NCBI RefSeq assembly: GCF_934643285.1
Contig: NZ_CAKUBT010000018.1
Span: 1-35,081 of the forward strand
From: an uncultured Ellagibacter sp.
Lineage (GTDB): Bacteria; Actinomycetota; Coriobacteriia; Coriobacteriales; Eggerthellaceae
DNA: 35,081 nucleotides
Reading direction: 5' to 3'
Positions within the stretch are counted from its first letter, which is position 1, and each line of letters starts with the position of its first letter. The notes beneath the pieces were generated by a model that was given only the letters and a program-made list of their open reading frames with translations, searched no databases and was not told the origin of the DNA. This document shows, piece by piece, positions 1-8,602 of the stretch. The translations under genes and the position numbers were made by a program.

Positions 1-49
1 TCCCATATTCGATTGTCAAAGTTCTATCTAAAAATGTCTCGGAAAGCCC

Positions 50-79
50 TTGACATCATTTAGCTGGTCTTTCTAATAT
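50..79 (+). promoter_or_regulatory. Sigma70/SigA-type promoter of the glycosyltransferase gene
   Basis: A perfect -35 hexamer TTGACA (50-55) is followed after 18 bases by TAATAT (74-79). The inferred start near 86 gives an untranslated leader of about 200 bases before the GTG at 285. The leader contains another TATAAT (186-191), but with no convincing -35. No known riboswitch was recognised in the leader. Confidence 0.7.
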
Positions 80-284
80 GAAGATGCTGTGCATCCAAGG
101 TGTGCAAGCTGCCCTTTTATTGCCTGAAATGGGCGTTTCGGCTACAGCTTCCCCTCGTGAGGCGCACAAGATCGCTCAAGGCCGCTATAATCCAGAAAGT
201 TTGAACGGAAGTGCCGCGGACAGATGCGGCGAAGCCAAAGTTCGCCCGCGCGCGGGCGGCCACAAGTTGTAAGGGGCAGGGCTG

Positions 285-1604
285 GTGCTCGACCAATTCT
301 TCTCGCAGATATCGTTCGTGGATATCTTCAACTTCTGCGTCTTCATCACGTTTACCATTTGCTATACCTATCAGCTGTACTACGTGCTCGTCGTGCTTTC
401 TCGCAAGCCGAAGCAGCTCGTCGCGAAAAAGAACCATCGATACGCCGTCGTCGTCTCCGCCCGCAACGAGAGCGCGGTCATCGGCGATTTGATCCACTCT
501 ATCAAGGTGCAGAACTACCCGACAGAGCTGATCGACGTGTTCGTCATCGCCGACAACTGCACCGACAACACCGCCGACGTGGCGCGCGAGGCGGGCGCAA
601 CCGTGTTCAAGCGCTTCAACACCGAGCAGGTTGGCAAGGGCTACGCGCTCGATTACGGCTTCAAGATTATCCGGAGCCAGTACGCCGACCGGGGCTACGA
701 GGCGTATTTCGTCTTCGACGCGGACAACGTGCTCGACGTGAACTACTTCCGTGAGATGAACAAGACCTTCGACAACGGCGCGAAGGCGTCCACGAGCTAC
801 CGCAACTCCAAGAACTACGACTCCAACTGGATTTCCGCGGGCTATGCCGTATGGTTCCTGCGCGAGGCCAAGTTCCTGAATCAGGCCCGCCTTACGCTCA
901 ACACGAGCTGCGCGGTGTCGGGCACGGGCTTCTTCATTGCCGCTGACATTATCGAGAAGAATGACGGCTGGAGATGGCACCTGCTCACCGAGGACATCGA
1001 GTTCTCCGCGAACAGCATCCTCGAGGGCATTCGCATCGCCTACACTCCGACGGCGGTCCTCTACGACGAGCAGCCCGTCACCTTCCGCGATTCCTGGAAC
1101 CAGCGCTTCCGCTGGGCGAAGGGTTTCTACCAGGTGTTTTGGCATTACGGTGCGCGCCTTGCGAAGGGCATCTTCACCAACCCCAAAGGTTCCCGCTTCG
1201 CTTGCTACGACATGCTCATGACCATCGCACCAGGCATGCTGCTCACCATCGTGTCGGTTATCTTCAACACGATCATCATCGTGCTTGCAGCGACGGGCGC
1301 CATGTCGACGGGCGTCATGATCGCAAGCTCCATCTCGTCGATTTTCTTCTGTCTGTTCAACTACGTTATGTTCATGTTCCTCTTCGGCGTGCTCACCACG
1401 TTCGTCGAGTGGGATTCCATCCACGCGCCCACGCGCAAGAAGGTGCTCTATATGTTCACCTTCCCGTTCTTCATGCTGACGTATGTGCCTATCGCGCTCG
1501 TTGCGCTTGTGAAGAAGTGCCAGTGGAAGCCGATCAAGCACAGCATTTCGGTCGACGTCGAGGAGTTCTCGGAAGCCCAGCAAGGCATCGCCGCGCAGAA
1601 GTAA
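285..1604 (+). CDS. Membrane-bound family 2 glycosyltransferase (processive type)
   Basis: This 439-residue protein probably transfers sugars from a nucleotide-sugar donor to build a cell-surface polysaccharide, acting at the cytoplasmic face of the membrane. An N-terminal membrane segment (about residues 10-38) precedes a GT-A catalytic domain. The domain has the nucleotide-binding start around residues 53-62, a DAD metal-binding motif (D145-D147), a TED motif (E236-D237) and a QRFRW motif (Q273-W277). The QxxRW class is typical of cellulose-synthase-like and hyaluronan-synthase-like enzymes. Two to four hydrophobic helices follow from about residue 300. The GTG start is chosen because AAGGGG lies at 271-276, eight bases upstream. 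The gene stands alone between its promoter and a terminator, so the polymer made cannot be inferred from neighbours. Confidence 0.9.
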   Translation: MLDQFFSQISFVDIFNFCVFITFTICYTYQLYYVLVVLSRKPKQLVAKKNHRYAVVVSARNESAVIGDLIHSIKVQNYPTELIDVFVIADNCTDNTADVAREAGATVFKRFNTEQVGKGYALDYGFKIIRSQYADRGYEAYFVFDADNVLDVNYFREMNKTFDNGAKASTSYRNSKNYDSNWISAGYAVWFLREAKFLNQARLTLNTSCAVSGTGFFIAADIIEKNDGWRWHLLTEDIEFSANSILEGIRIAYTPTAVLYDEQPVTFRDSWNQRFRWAKGFYQVFWHYGARLAKGIFTNPKGSRFACYDMLMTIAPGMLLTIVSVIFNTIIIVLAATGAMSTGVMIASSISSIFFCLFNYVMFMFLFGVLTTFVEWDSIHAPTRKKVLYMFTFPFFMLTYVPIALVALVKKCQWKPIKHSISVDVEEFSEAQQGIAAQK

Positions 1605-1641
1605 GCGCGCACCGGCTTCTCGCAGATCAGGCATTTTCCAG

Positions 1642-1672
1642 CGGAGGGTCCCTCAGGGGACCCTCCGTTTTT
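1642..1672 (+). terminator. Intrinsic terminator of the glycosyltransferase gene
   Basis: A perfect 11-bp stem (1642-1652 with 1657-1667) closes a TCAG loop and is followed by a run of five T. Confidence 0.93.
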
Positions 1673-1854
1673 ATGGGTGCGGGAAGGCGTGGTTCGCGAA
1701 GGGGCCGAGTCGGTAGCTGACTGCAGCGCTAGGTATAAGCCATGGAGGAGGCCTGAGGAAAGGGATGCGGGAGAGCCCTCGCTTTAGCTTGGGTTGTGCA
1801 CCAGTATTGCTAGGTCGCAAGTCCGATGTGGGTGTCAGGGTAGTCCGCCGCAAC

Positions 1855-3426
1855 CTAGATGTCCCGCTTTTCCTCTAGGTACAGGTAGTCGATGCTGAAG
1901 AGCAGCACGCGTCTCAGGGTCCAGTCCTCGAGCGTATGCCCCAGCAGCTCTTCTATGCGTTTGATGCGGTGTAGTAGCGTATTTCGGTGCATGTAGAGCT
2001 GCTCTGAGGTCTCCGCCGCATTGCAGCGGTTGTTCAGGTAAACCTTGAATGTTTCGAGGTAGTTGACGCCGTTCTCCTCGTCGTACTTCTGCAGTTTCCT
2101 GATCATGGGGTGAATGAGGGTCTCGGGTGGCTGGTTGGCGAGCACGAAGCGCATGCTCTGCTGGACAAGGTGGTTGCAATGATGGTGCAGCTTACCTCTT
2201 CCTGTCCCCAATGCGAGGAATGAGAGGCAGTCGGCAATCTGCTGCACGATCTTGGGAGTGTCGGTCAAGTTGAAGTACGACGTGCTCAACACTGCGGTAT
2301 ATGACAGCTGCGAACAGAGGCTTTGCAGCACCTCCTTCTCCTTCGGCTCAAGATCGATTCCGTTTGCTTCAAGTGTGAACAACACCAGCACGCCCATGTC
2401 GGTGACGGCACAAATTGCCTTGGGGAAGCGTTTCTCGATAGTTTGCATAAGCTGGATGTCGGTCTCTATGGCACCGATCTTGTCGATTGGCTTGAACACG
2501 CAGAGCTGGTACTCGGCATCGCTTTTAATTTCGAAGCCGACGTAGTTTGCGGCGATGCCGATCGTCATGTCGTCATACAGGGAGCCATCCGCGATGTCAA
2601 GCAGAAAACGCTCCATGATGCTGCCGCGCCCGGTGATGAGCTGTTGAGTGCCCTCAACCCACTCGTCGAGGCAGCGGCATATCCAGGCAAGCATGTGCAG
2701 CGACGCTGGTGGGAAGAAGAACCCCTTCTCTGTTGAAATGGCCCAAAGCGATGCGACTGCATGCCCTCGTCGGAGCAGGCTGCGGGCCAAGAGATTGTAG
2801 CCAGAGACCGCTGTGGCCTTCATAGCGGAGTTGGCGGGAGTGGGGTTGTCGGGTGAGATGCCTCGGATGCAAGCGTCGATGATCTCGCAGCGAGCCGGTT
2901 TGTTGTCTTCAATAATGGTCTCCCACAGGGGGTTGCGGAAAAGCTCCTTGTGGTCGCTGCAGGCGATGACGTTGTAGTTGATGTCAAACAAGCACAGCGG
3001 CGCGCCAATCATCTTCTCGCCGATGTCCATGATGGTCTGCAGGCCCTCGTCGCCCCTACCTGCGGCAAGCTCGATAGCGAGCCCGTACTCCTGGTAGCGG
3101 TTGAATATCGCCGCGACGGCGTTGATCGCAGCAGCGGGGCCAAGGTCCTTGAGCGCGATGATGTTGCAACGGTTGCATTCTGTATTCTTGCAGGCTGTCT
3201 TCGCGTTAGCGCAGACGAACGTCGTGCCGCCCTGTATGTGCTCGCAGGGCGGGAGTTCGCTGTCCAGACACAGATAGAGGCAGTCTTTGCGTAGTAGGAA
3301 AGTCTGGTTATCATATACCTCGAAGTGGTCGATGAACGTGCCGCGCATCGAGGAGAAGTTCTTGAACGCCATGTAGGGTGCAAGCTCCTTTGCAAACACC
3401 TCGGCACTCAGTTTGAGCCTGTCCAT
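1855..3426 (-). CDS. PucR/CdaR-type transcriptional regulator with an N-terminal cysteine cluster
   Basis: This 523-residue cytoplasmic DNA-binding regulator probably controls the adjacent glycyl radical enzyme genes. The C-terminus has the PucR-type helix-turn-helix signature (LYMHRNTLLHRI followed by RIEELLG), preceded by a central region of the size seen in CdaR/PucR proteins. The N-terminal part carries four closely spaced cysteines, C72, C79, C84 and C87 (C-X6-C-X4-C-X2-C), and a further C61. These could hold an Fe-S cluster or zinc, which is inference. I chose the ATG at 3424-3426 over one 13 codons upstream because GAGAGGAG sits just ahead of it. It lies 41 bases downstream of the activase gene on the same strand, so the two are probably co-transcribed. 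The effector is unknown. Confidence 0.85.
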   Translation of the reverse strand: MDRLKLSAEVFAKELAPYMAFKNFSSMRGTFIDHFEVYDNQTFLLRKDCLYLCLDSELPPCEHIQGGTTFVCANAKTACKNTECNRCNIIALKDLGPAAAINAVAAIFNRYQEYGLAIELAAGRGDEGLQTIMDIGEKMIGAPLCLFDINYNVIACSDHKELFRNPLWETIIEDNKPARCEIIDACIRGISPDNPTPANSAMKATAVSGYNLLARSLLRRGHAVASLWAISTEKGFFFPPASLHMLAWICRCLDEWVEGTQQLITGRGSIMERFLLDIADGSLYDDMTIGIAANYVGFEIKSDAEYQLCVFKPIDKIGAIETDIQLMQTIEKRFPKAICAVTDMGVLVLFTLEANGIDLEPKEKEVLQSLCSQLSYTAVLSTSYFNLTDTPKIVQQIADCLSFLALGTGRGKLHHHCNHLVQQSMRFVLANQPPETLIHPMIRKLQKYDEENGVNYLETFKVYLNNRCNAAETSEQLYMHRNTLLHRIKRIEELLGHTLEDWTLRRVLLFSIDYLYLEEKRDI

Positions 3427-3467
3427 CCCCAGCTCCTCTCTTTGCTTGGGTTGCGCTTTGCACATAC

Positions 3468-4403
3468 TCAGTGAATGACCACTGGCAAGCCCTCGCCTCT
3501 GAAGTATGCGGCGAGTTCCTCTGCTCGGGCATCGCTCATGGGCTCCGCTGCAAATACTTTCTTATCATACTGCAGCCGCTCGTACTTGGAGATTCCCAAG
3601 GTGTGGTAGGGGAGCAACTGTACGGTCTTCACTGCGTCTCTCAACTCTCTGCAGAAGGTCGCCGTGGCGCGCATATTCTCTTCGGAATCGTTGAAAAGCG
3701 GTATCAGTGGAATCCTGATCTGCAGCTTTCCACCGAGTTCCGCTATATGACGGGCGTTGGCGAGGATAGGTTCGTTTGGTGTGCCGCAGGCTTGTTTGTG
3801 ACGAGCGCTGTTCATGTGCTTGAGGTCGTAGAGATAGAGGTCGACGTAAGGCGCCACGCGATCAACCGCTGATTGCGGCGCGTAGCCTGTCGTGTCAAGT
3901 GCAGTGTCGAGGCCAGCCTCCTTGCATGCCCGCAAGAACTCCTCCGCAAAGTCGATTTGGCTCAATGCCTCTCCGCCGGAGAGGGTCACGCCGCCCCCAG
4001 AGGACTCATAGAAGGGCTTGTCCCGCAAGACGCGCGCAACAGCGTCCTCTACCGTCCACTCTTTGCCGCAGATATAGAAGGCCTTGGGTGGGCACTCCTT
4101 GACGCACGTACCGCAGTCAGTGCACAGCTTTCGCGCGCGGCTGGGCAGGCGCTTGCCCCCTTCAGCATCTCCCCTATCGCTTATCGCGCTGTTGGGGCAA
4201 GCGTCGATGCAGTGTGTGCAGGAGTCGAGTCCCATGCAGCCTGCTTTCTTGAAGCACACCTGTAGGCTGAAGGACTGGGATTCTGGACTGTGACACCAAG
4301 GGCAAGACAGCGGGCATCCCTTCAAGAAGACGGTTGTGCGTATGCCTGGGCCGTCGTGAACCGAATAGCCCTGGATGTCGTAGATGATTCCCGTTGCGCT
4401 CAT
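3468..4403 (-). CDS. Glycyl radical enzyme activating enzyme (radical SAM, PflA family)
   Basis: This 311-residue enzyme should use S-adenosylmethionine and a [4Fe-4S] cluster to abstract hydrogen from the C-terminal glycine of a GRE. The radical SAM motif is C30-X3-C34-X2-C37, following the typical DGPGIRT stretch. An inserted ferredoxin-like domain follows with two cysteine sets (C56, C62, C65, C69 and C94, C97, C100, C104). Such an insert is standard in activases of the glycerol-dehydratase and CutD type and is absent from classical PflA. The ATG at 4401-4403 is preceded by GGAGG seven bases away, so the longer frame to 4475 is not used. It is the only activase seen here and diverges from two GRE genes, so it probably serves both. 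Confidence 0.93.
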   Translation of the reverse strand: MSATGIIYDIQGYSVHDGPGIRTTVFLKGCPLSCPWCHSPESQSFSLQVCFKKAGCMGLDSCTHCIDACPNSAISDRGDAEGGKRLPSRARKLCTDCGTCVKECPPKAFYICGKEWTVEDAVARVLRDKPFYESSGGGVTLSGGEALSQIDFAEEFLRACKEAGLDTALDTTGYAPQSAVDRVAPYVDLYLYDLKHMNSARHKQACGTPNEPILANARHIAELGGKLQIRIPLIPLFNDSEENMRATATFCRELRDAVKTVQLLPYHTLGISKYERLQYDKKVFAAEPMSDARAEELAAYFRGEGLPVVIH

Positions 4404-4472
4404 AATCGTCCTCCATGCTTCTAGGGTGACTCGAATATCGCATGCGCACTTGCGGCCATCAAGGGCATCTTG

Positions 4473-4497
4473 CACAACGTGGACAGCTTACGTTGTG
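4473..4497. promoter_or_regulatory. Inverted-repeat operator candidate between activase and GRE 1
   Basis: CACAACG (4473-4479) and CGTTGTG (4491-4497) are perfect 7-bp arms 11 bases apart, in the 258-bp divergent region between the activase and GRE 1. The 18-bp centre-to-centre spacing suits a dimeric regulator. The link to the neighbouring PucR/CdaR protein is inference. Confidence 0.45.
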
Positions 4498-4544
4498 AGA
4501 ATAGACCACCCTTGTTCGCTTGCTGCCACAAACTGGGCATTGTC

Positions 4545-4603
4545 TGCGTCGCAAGTGCCCAAGCTGACCGTTAAGTGTGTGCGCTTTGGACGTATGCGTC
4601 GCA
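4545..4603. promoter_or_regulatory. Two copies of near-palindrome TGCGTCGCA, 50 bp apart, upstream of GRE 1
   Basis: TGCGTCGCA occurs at 4545-4553 and again at 4595-4603. Each is a 4-bp inverted repeat around a central T. The 50-bp period, near five helical turns, places both sites on the same DNA face. TATAAA at 4616-4621 could be the -10 of the GRE 1 promoter just downstream, although no good -35 is visible. These are candidate activator or repressor sites. Confidence 0.4.
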
Positions 4604-4661
4604 TCTCTTGCCCCGTATAAAGAGGGTACGGAAATCCCGATCTTTGAGGAGGGGTGTTGCA

Positions 4662-7109
4662 ATGTACGAGTTCAGTCCTGTGACGGAGCGCATCAAGGCG
4701 ATGCACGAGCGCATTCGAGCACGAGTGATCGAAATAGACTCTGAGCGTGCTCTCATCGTCACGGAGTCTTACCAGCGCAACGAGAACGTGCCGTGGATGA
4801 TTAAGATTCCTCGTGCTACCTACGATGTTTGCGCCAAGAAGACGATCATCGTGGAGGACGATGACATCTTCGTGGGAAACCAGGCGGCCAAGTTCTGCGC
4901 GTCCAACGTATGGCCCGAGTGGGACGGTGCCGGTTGGGTGCTCGGAGAGATCGCCAACTCGGACCTGTGGCATGAGGAAGAGGACGGGCGCCTCCATCGC
5001 AAGAACGAGAACGTCAAGCTTGCTATTACCAAGGAGTCACTCGAGCAGCTCAAATCAATCCTTCCGTACTGGAAAGAGCATCGCTTTGGCGAGGTCGCCC
5101 AGTCCTGGATGCCCGAGGGCTATATGGAATTCGCAGAGACGGGTGCGGGCAGCTACAAGGCGAACATGGACATCGCCGGTTTGGCATGCGGGCATCTCAT
5201 CCCCGGCCACAAGAAGATCATCGAGCGCGGCTACGGCGACCTGCGCCGCGAGGCCCGCGAGTGGCTTGACGCGCGCAAGGGCAACCTGATGGGCGACGAC
5301 GTCGACAAGTGCATGTTCTACGAGGCAGAGATCATCGTCTGCAATGCAGGCGAGGTCCTGGCAAAACGCTATGCCCAGGCATGCCGCGACAAGGCGGCAG
5401 CCTGCGAGGACGAGGCCCGCAAGGCAGAGCTTGAGACCATGGCCGAGAAACTCGAGTGGATCTCCACCGAGCCTGCCCGCGACTTCTGGGAAGCGTGTCA
5501 GATGGCCCTGCTCTACCATCTGCTCATGTATGCCGAGGCTAAGGAGCCCGCGCTGGCGTTTGGCCGTTTTGACCAGTACACCTGGCCGTACCTCGAGAAG
5601 GACCTGGCCTGTGGCAAGCTCACGCGCGAGCAGGCCCAGGAGCTTGTCGATGCGTTCTTCCTCAAATCCACTTGCTTCTACAACGCCGCACATCCAGTCG
5701 TGATGAACATCGCCGGCGCTAACAACACCTATCAGCACACTACCATCGGCGGCGTGATTCCCAAGACGGGCGAAGACGCCACCAACCCGGTCACCTACAT
5801 GGTGCTCGAGACCATCGGTCGCTTGAGCCTGCACGACCCCACGATCTCCCTGCGCATCAACAAGAACACGCCGGATGAGCTGTGGGAGTGCGCGCTGTGT
5901 ACCTCGCGCTTGGTGGGCGGCCTGCCGCTGTACCAAAACGACGAGATCGTCATCCCCGCCCTGCAGCGCGAGCTCGGCTTCAGCCTCAAGGATGCGCGCG
6001 ACTACGGCGTCATCGGCTGCCAGGAGTTCGTCGGCTGCGGCACGGACTTCCCCGCGCCCAATGGTATCACCCCGCCGCATGCCACCATCCTCTTTGGCGT
6101 GGTGTTCGACATGGCGATCAACAACGGCGTCAACCCCAAGAACGGCAAGGCATCGCCCGTCAAGACCGGCTACCTTCTCGAGATGAAGTCGCTCGACGAG
6201 GTCAAGAAGGCCGTCGAGGACATGGCGCGCTGGGTCATGCGCTGGAACGCCACCTGCAGCAACTACACGGAGTATCTGATGATGCGCCGCACGAGCCTTG
6301 CCGCGCTTTCTCTTGGCATCGAGGGTTGCATGGAGAGCGGCAAGGACTGCACGCAGGGTGGCGCCAAGTACAACTCCTACGGCGGCACCGCCACTGGTCT
6401 TGCGACTATCGCCGACAGCCTCACCACCATCAAGTACATGGTCTTCGACAAGAAGTTGTGCACGGCCCAGGAGCTCTACAACGCGGTCATGGCTAACTGG
6501 GAGGGCTATGAGGACTTGCGTCAGACCATCCTCGCGGAGGTCCCGCACTACGGCAACGACGACCCGTACGCAGATGTCGAGATGCAGTGGATTACTGACC
6601 TCTACTACCGCCTCTGCGGCGAGCTCTACAGCGTGCGCTCCAAGAAGTTCAAGTCCGGCCTCTACGGCGCGTCCGACCACGTGGCGCAGGGCAAGGACAC
6701 CTGGGCGACGCCTGATGGCCGCCGCGCCGGCGATCCCATGGCGGATGCGACGTCGCCTGCCCAGGGCCGCGACCTTAACGGCCCCACGGCGGTGTTCAAC
6801 TCCACCTGCTGCTTCGACCACTCGCGCTACATGGACGGACTTGCGCTCAACATGCGCATCCACCCGTCGTCGGTGAGCACGGACGAGGGCCTGGGCAAGC
6901 TCAAGGAGATGACGAAGACCTACTTCGCCAACGGCGGCATGGAGGTCCAGTACAACATCGTCAGCGCCGAGACCATGCGCGCTGCCCAGGCCGACCCGCA
7001 GACCTACCGCGACCTGGTGGTCCGCATTGCGGGATTTTCCGCGTACTTCGTCGAGATGACGCCCGATCTGCAAAACGACATCATCAGCCGCACGGAGAAC
7101 GCGTTCTAA
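4662..7109 (+). CDS. Glycyl radical enzyme 1 (predicted lyase/dehydratase, substrate unknown)
   Basis: This 815-residue cytoplasmic enzyme of the pyruvate-formate-lyase/glycerol-dehydratase superfamily needs post-translational radical formation. The radical-bearing site is Gly791 in RIAGFSAYF, 25 residues from the C-terminus. The thiyl-radical cysteine is Cys453 in GCQE, with Glu455 two residues on. That Cys-X-Glu arrangement occurs in eliminating or decarboxylating GREs (glycerol dehydratase, CutC, HypD, HPAD) and not in pyruvate formate-lyase. Gln between them is unusual, since Val or Ile is common. The GGAKYN stretch typical of the family is present. The ATG at 4662 follows GAGGAGGGG, so the 29 codons upstream are not part of the protein. 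It is followed by an aldehyde dehydrogenase, suggesting a carbonyl product. Confidence 0.92.
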   Translation: MYEFSPVTERIKAMHERIRARVIEIDSERALIVTESYQRNENVPWMIKIPRATYDVCAKKTIIVEDDDIFVGNQAAKFCASNVWPEWDGAGWVLGEIANSDLWHEEEDGRLHRKNENVKLAITKESLEQLKSILPYWKEHRFGEVAQSWMPEGYMEFAETGAGSYKANMDIAGLACGHLIPGHKKIIERGYGDLRREAREWLDARKGNLMGDDVDKCMFYEAEIIVCNAGEVLAKRYAQACRDKAAACEDEARKAELETMAEKLEWISTEPARDFWEACQMALLYHLLMYAEAKEPALAFGRFDQYTWPYLEKDLACGKLTREQAQELVDAFFLKSTCFYNAAHPVVMNIAGANNTYQHTTIGGVIPKTGEDATNPVTYMVLETIGRLSLHDPTISLRINKNTPDELWECALCTSRLVGGLPLYQNDEIVIPALQRELGFSLKDARDYGVIGCQEFVGCGTDFPAPNGITPPHATILFGVVFDMAINNGVNPKNGKASPVKTGYLLEMKSLDEVKKAVEDMARWVMRWNATCSNYTEYLMMRRTSLAALSLGIEGCMESGKDCTQGGAKYNSYGGTATGLATIADSLTTIKYMVFDKKLCTAQELYNAVMANWEGYEDLRQTILAEVPHYGNDDPYADVEMQWITDLYYRLCGELYSVRSKKFKSGLYGASDHVAQGKDTWATPDGRRAGDPMADATSPAQGRDLNGPTAVFNSTCCFDHSRYMDGLALNMRIHPSSVSTDEGLGKLKEMTKTYFANGGMEVQYNIVSAETMRAAQADPQTYRDLVVRIAGFSAYFVEMTPDLQNDIISRTENAF

Positions 7110-7148
7110 ACGTTGAGAAAGTTTGTTGTAAGGAAGGGGAGAAATCAG

Positions 7149-8588
7149 ATGGAAGACAAGCTTATGTTGATTGCCGGCGAGTGGGTACCCGCCAGCGACG
7201 GCGCCACGAGGGAATCTACCAACCCCGCCACGGGCGAGGTCTTGGGCCGGGCTCCTCTGGCGACCAAGGAGGATGTTGAGCGTGCGCTTGACGCCGCTCA
7301 GGAGGGCAAGAAGCTGTGGGCTGCGATGACGCGCAACGAGCGCTGCGGCATCCTGCGCAAGGCAGCCGACATCTTTGACGGCCACCTCGAGGAGCTGGCT
7401 CAGATGGTCACCGCTGAGATGGGCAAGCCCATCGGCATGGCGCGCTCCGAGGCAGCAGAGATTCCCACGCTGCTGAGGCTTTCCGCTTCTGCGGCGGAGA
7501 TGATGAGCGGTGAGACCGTTATCGACCAAAACGCCGAGGGAGATGCCATCGGCGACCTCGCGTTTACCAAGATCGAGCCGTTGGGCGTCGTTGCTTGCAT
7601 CGGTCCCTTCAACTTCCCCATCTCGACGCTCACGTTCAAGACCGCTCCTGCGCTTGCTGCTGGTAACGCCATCATCATCAAGGCGCCCTCCGATGTGCCC
7701 TTGACCGTCCTACGATATGCGGAGATCCTTAACGAGGCGGGCTTCCCCGCAGGCGTTGTTCAAGCCCTGAGCGGCTCTGGCGCAAAGATGGGCGAGTGGC
7801 TCGTCGCAACAGATAAGATCGATGCTGTGAGCTTTACCGGTTCGACTGGTGTCGGCTCCAAGCTCGTCGAGTACAGTGCGCCGTACTTCCACCACCTGCT
7901 GCTCGAGATGGGCGGTAATGACCCGCTAGTCATCACCGATGATGCCGACCTTGAGAACGCCGTGGGCCAGTCGATGTGCCGCATGGCCAACGCCGGTCAA
8001 ATCTGTTGCATCACCAAACGCTTCATCGTCCACAACTCTATCAAGGAAGATTATCTCGACGCGCTGGTCAAGGCGGTTGGCGGCATCAAAGTCGGCAACC
8101 CAGCAGACGAGTCCACCATGATGGGCCCGCTGGTCAACGAGCGCGCTGCCAGGGAGTGCGCCTCCCAGGTCGAGCAGACCGTCGCCGCAGGCGCCAAGCT
8201 GCTGTGCGGTGGTACTGCGGAAGGTGCCTTCATGGCTCCGACAGTCATCGACTGCACCAAGGACCTGCCCATCGCCTCCGACCTCGAGGTCTTCGGCCCC
8301 GTCTGGGCGGTCATCGGCTACGACACGGACAAGGAGGCTATCGAAATCGCCAACCAGTCTATCTTCGGCCTCAACGGCGGCGTTATCGCTGGCACGCTCG
8401 AGCGCGGCATGGCTATTGCCTCCAAGATCGAGTCCGGCACTGTCGTCTGCAACGGCGAAGGAAGCTTCCGCAATCCCAAGCACGCCTTTGGCGGTTATAA
8501 GCGCTCCGGCGTCGGCCGCGAGGGCATTGCAGATCTCATGAAGGAATTCACACAGCGCAAGACGCTCGTCGTGCGCGGAATCGAGTAA
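7149..8588 (+). CDS. NAD(P)-dependent aldehyde dehydrogenase (non-acylating)
   Basis: This 479-residue protein has the length of the ALDH superfamily. The catalytic nucleophile is Cys286 in NAGQICCITKR and the general base is Glu253 in LLEMGGNDP. The FTGSTGVGSKL stretch about 20 residues earlier is the nucleotide-binding turn. It would oxidise an aldehyde to the free acid; the family includes succinate-semialdehyde, lactaldehyde and GapN-type enzymes, and the substrate cannot be assigned. The ATG at 7149 is preceded by GGAAGGGGAG, so the 12 codons upstream are discarded. It sits 39 bases after GRE 1 and directly before the MFS gene, consistent with handling the GRE product. Coenzyme-A-acylating dehydrogenases of microcompartment GRE loci are a different family, and no shell-protein genes are seen here. 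Confidence 0.93.
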   Translation: MEDKLMLIAGEWVPASDGATRESTNPATGEVLGRAPLATKEDVERALDAAQEGKKLWAAMTRNERCGILRKAADIFDGHLEELAQMVTAEMGKPIGMARSEAAEIPTLLRLSASAAEMMSGETVIDQNAEGDAIGDLAFTKIEPLGVVACIGPFNFPISTLTFKTAPALAAGNAIIIKAPSDVPLTVLRYAEILNEAGFPAGVVQALSGSGAKMGEWLVATDKIDAVSFTGSTGVGSKLVEYSAPYFHHLLLEMGGNDPLVITDDADLENAVGQSMCRMANAGQICCITKRFIVHNSIKEDYLDALVKAVGGIKVGNPADESTMMGPLVNERAARECASQVEQTVAAGAKLLCGGTAEGAFMAPTVIDCTKDLPIASDLEVFGPVWAVIGYDTDKEAIEIANQSIFGLNGGVIAGTLERGMAIASKIESGTVVCNGEGSFRNPKHAFGGYKRSGVGREGIADLMKEFTQRKTLVVRGIE

Positions 8589-8602
8589 GGGAAGTGACTG
8601 AA

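Noticed and set aside
117..1634. 505-codon open frame on the minus strand opposite the glycosyltransferase
   Set aside because: Arg/His/Glu/Asp-rich composition with no family features, and it lies opposite a clear gene with proper start and motifs. Such antisense frames are common in GC-rich DNA. The same applies to the long frames opposite GRE 1, the M16C protease and both molybdoenzymes.
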